Positions 62,543 to 64,000 of a stretch of 64,000 nt of DNA are shown here, piece by piece. Below the pieces are notes generated by a model that had not been told where the DNA came from, did no database searches, and saw only the letters and a list, made by a program, of their open reading frames with translations. Position 1 is the first letter of the stretch. Each line of letters starts with the position of its first letter. Origin of the DNA: Agroathelia rolfsii (Eukaryota > Basidiomycota > Agaricomycetes > Amylocorticiales > Amylocorticiaceae); NCBI GenBank assembly GCA_018343915.1, contig JABRWF010000001.1, positions 2,790,001-2,854,000 on the forward strand, written 5' to 3'. The position numbers and the translations under genes are program-made.

Positions 62543-63172
62543 ATGTCCCTTGTCGTGCCAGAGGCCCACCAGCAGTTCCAGGTCCGTTCCCCAGATGTTT
62601 TGTCTCGAGATAATTACCGACTTCGTACATCATAGCACATCTTGCGTCTGCTGAACACCAACGTTGATGGAAAACGCAAGATTATGTACGCCTTGACTGA
62701 GATCAAGGGTGTCGGTCGTCGCTACTCTAACATCGTCTGCAAGAAAGCCGATGTTGACCTCAACAAGCGGCACGTCGTCCCAAGATGCTATTTAGATATC
62801 AATTTTTACTGACTAAGGTTTAGTGCTGGCGAGCTGAACTCTGATGAGCTCGAGCGCCTTGTTACTATCATCCAGAACCCCACACAGTTCAAGATCCCCA
62901 CATGGTTCTTGAACAGACAAAAGGATATCGTCGATGGCAAGAACTCGCAAATCCTGTCCAACGGTGTTGACTCGAAACTCCGTGATGACTTGGAGCGCCT
63001 GAAGAAGATCCGCGCTCACAGGGGTCTCCGTCACTTCTGGGGCCTCCGTGTCAGGGGTCAGCACACCAAGACCACTGGTATGTTTTATTAGAACGCAAAT
63101 CGGGCGGCTATCTTACCTTTCCTTATAGGTCGTCGCGGAAAGACCGTCGGTGTGTCGAAGAAGCGTGGTTAG
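62543..63172 (+). CDS. RPS18: 40S ribosomal protein S18 (uS13)
   Basis: Small-subunit ribosomal protein uS13, at the head of the 40S subunit near the P site. Starts [20 protein letters not shown] at ATG 62543 and reads through [75 protein letters not shown] and ends [13 protein letters not shown]. About 156 residues, the family length. Four exons. The second intron (62770-62823) has a GC donor: AAGCG|GCACGT to GGTTTAG, restoring the conserved KRAGEL. No GT donor in phase exists. The first intron follows FQ and starts GTCCGT; the last starts GTATGT. Stop TAG 63170-63172. Confidence 0.97.
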
Positions 63173-63596
63173 ATTCGCTAACGGCTTTTACTCGACTTTG
63201 TGGTTGTTTTATTTCGCATATGCATATGACATATCTCTTACAATGCGTATCATGACATATGGCGGAAAGCGCTTCTCGCCCTTTGCATCCTGTACTTTTT
63301 GAGCCAATGCACTCCAACAAAAGTGGACACAACATGTGTAACTGCCAAGCGTACTACTTGACATTGCGTGATAAACGACCAGATTGCATATGTGTAATGT
63401 GAGGCAAGCGCCATGGTCTACATAAAATTATGTGGTGAATAATTTAGTAGATATTTCGACTATTATGTAGTCATGACGATCTCGATCAGAGCTAATAAAT
63501 TTTGATTTGTGTCCCAGAAAGAGTAGACACCGTCAGGCAATAAGTAGCTGGGGTCTTTTAGAGGGGAAGAAATGTGAAACTAACCTCGGCCATCAC
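63173..63596. other. Intergenic, 424 bp
   Basis: 3' flank of RPS18 and 5' flank of the tRNA gene. AT-rich without recognised features. Confidence 0.5.
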
Positions 63597-63686
63597 GGCG
63601 AGATGGCCGAGTGGTCTAAGGCGCTAGTTTCAGGTTTTATAATCTACTAGTCTTTCGGGGCGCGAGTTCGAATCTCGCTCTCGTCA
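63597..63686 (+). tRNA. tRNA-Leu(CAG), intron-containing
   Basis: Cloverleaf seen directly. Acceptor stem GGCGAGA (63597-63603) pairs with TCTCGTC (63679-63685), discriminator A. D-arm GCC...GGC, anticodon stem CTAGT/ACTAG, T arm GCGAG-TTCGAAT-CTCGC. The long variable arm fits a class II tRNA, and TGGCCGAGTGG and GTTCGAATC are the internal A and B boxes. The anticodon is CAG (63631-63633) with G37, giving leucine (codon CUG). A 10-nt intron (63635-63644) lies in the canonical place after position 37. A TTTT terminator follows at 63693-63696. Confidence 0.88.
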
Positions 63687-64000
63687 TGTTTGTTTTGTGT
63701 CCCTGCAATGTAACGGGTACAAAGTTGCTCATCCCATCATGTGAGAATATTTTTAATTATGAGTCATTGCGGTATGGCGAAAAACACAAGCTCGATCATC
63801 TGCTCTCATTCGGCTCGCAGACGCAACAAGTTTGTATTGGATGGCGGTGCGATGGAGGACGATTGCGGGGGGCTGCGGAGTGCCGCACCCGGCATGATCC
63901 GGTGCCGAACCGCCGTCCGCTTGCGTAAATGGCAAAAGTCCTCGGAGAATGCCTTAGTAAAAAGAGACCAAGTCAAAGCTGCCCCTGCACGGATATCCAG
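63687..64000. other. Window end, no gene seen, 314 bp
   Basis: 3' flank of the tRNA gene and unknown sequence. A perfect 9-bp Gcn4/CpcA-type site ATGAGTCAT lies at 63759-63767 and may belong to a gene beyond the window. A GC-rich stretch with short palindromic words follows (63860-63930). Confidence 0.4.
63759..63767. promoter_or_regulatory. Gcn4/CpcA-type motif ATGAGTCAT
   Basis: Exact match to the palindromic bZIP site used in fungal general amino-acid control. The target gene would have to lie downstream of position 64000. The motif is short, so chance is possible. Confidence 0.3.

Overview
This 64 kb window is nuclear DNA of a filamentous basidiomycete, most likely an Agaricomycete. The genes are closely packed and most carry several short introns of about 50-80 nt with GT(A/G)NGT donors and CTRAY branch sites. 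The gene set is fungal: Spc7, Yhm2, Ugo1, Tip20, GH71 alpha-1,3-glucanase, OPT transporter and an Agaricomycete-style F-box protein. No prokaryotic, viral, CRISPR or intact transposon genes were seen. The species cannot be fixed from the sequence alone.

Layout. 1-6.6 kb: 3' part of a TRAPP subunit (Trs85/TRAPPC8), then on the minus strand an Mpv17/PMP22 membrane protein and the mitochondrial carrier Yhm2. 7.1-10.6 kb: a long coiled-coil protein (-). 11.4-13.4 kb: a STE20/FRAY-type kinase (+). 13.7-20 kb: Rieske protein (-) head-to-head with Cox19 (+), then a secreted GDPD phosphodiesterase and Ugo1. 20.3-28.2 kb: a GRDP/DUF1399 protein (-), a TauD-type dioxygenase and an oligopeptide transporter. 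28.8-35.5 kb: splicing factor Prp17 (-), a Myb plus zinc-finger regulator (+) and Alg10 glucosyltransferase (-). 36-40.6 kb: acylaminoacyl-peptidase and GH71 glucanase. 41.6-52 kb: a 716-residue protein of unknown function, then kinetochore scaffold Spc7 (-) head-to-head with a kinesin-6 (+). 52-63.7 kb: Tip20/RINT1 (-), a HAD hydrolase, an F-box/LRR-like protein, replicative helicase subunit MCM3, ribosomal protein S18 and a split tRNA-Leu(CAG).

Two themes stand out. The first 20 kb is rich in mitochondrial genes (Yhm2, Rieske, Cox19, Ugo1, perhaps the Mpv17 protein), and Rieske and Cox19 share a 255 bp promoter with a CCAAT box. The 41-62 kb part holds chromosome-cycle genes (Spc7, kinesin-6, MCM3). 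MluI cell-cycle boxes (ACGCGT) lie upstream of Spc7/kinesin-6 and, as the identical pair ACGCGT-N5-ACGCGT, upstream of both MCM3 and the unnamed coiled-coil gene at 7-10.6 kb. This points to shared G1/S control and gives a functional lead for the coiled-coil gene.

The most unusual gene structures are a 6-nt microexon in YHM2, three GC-AG introns in conserved genes (YHM2, kinesin-6, RPS18), and a Myb gene whose apparent stop codon lies inside an intron, so that the full product carries a second DNA-binding domain of Sfp1/JAZF1 type. Exon boundaries were worked out by eye from frame continuity and family conservation. CDS spans below run from start codon to stop codon and include introns.
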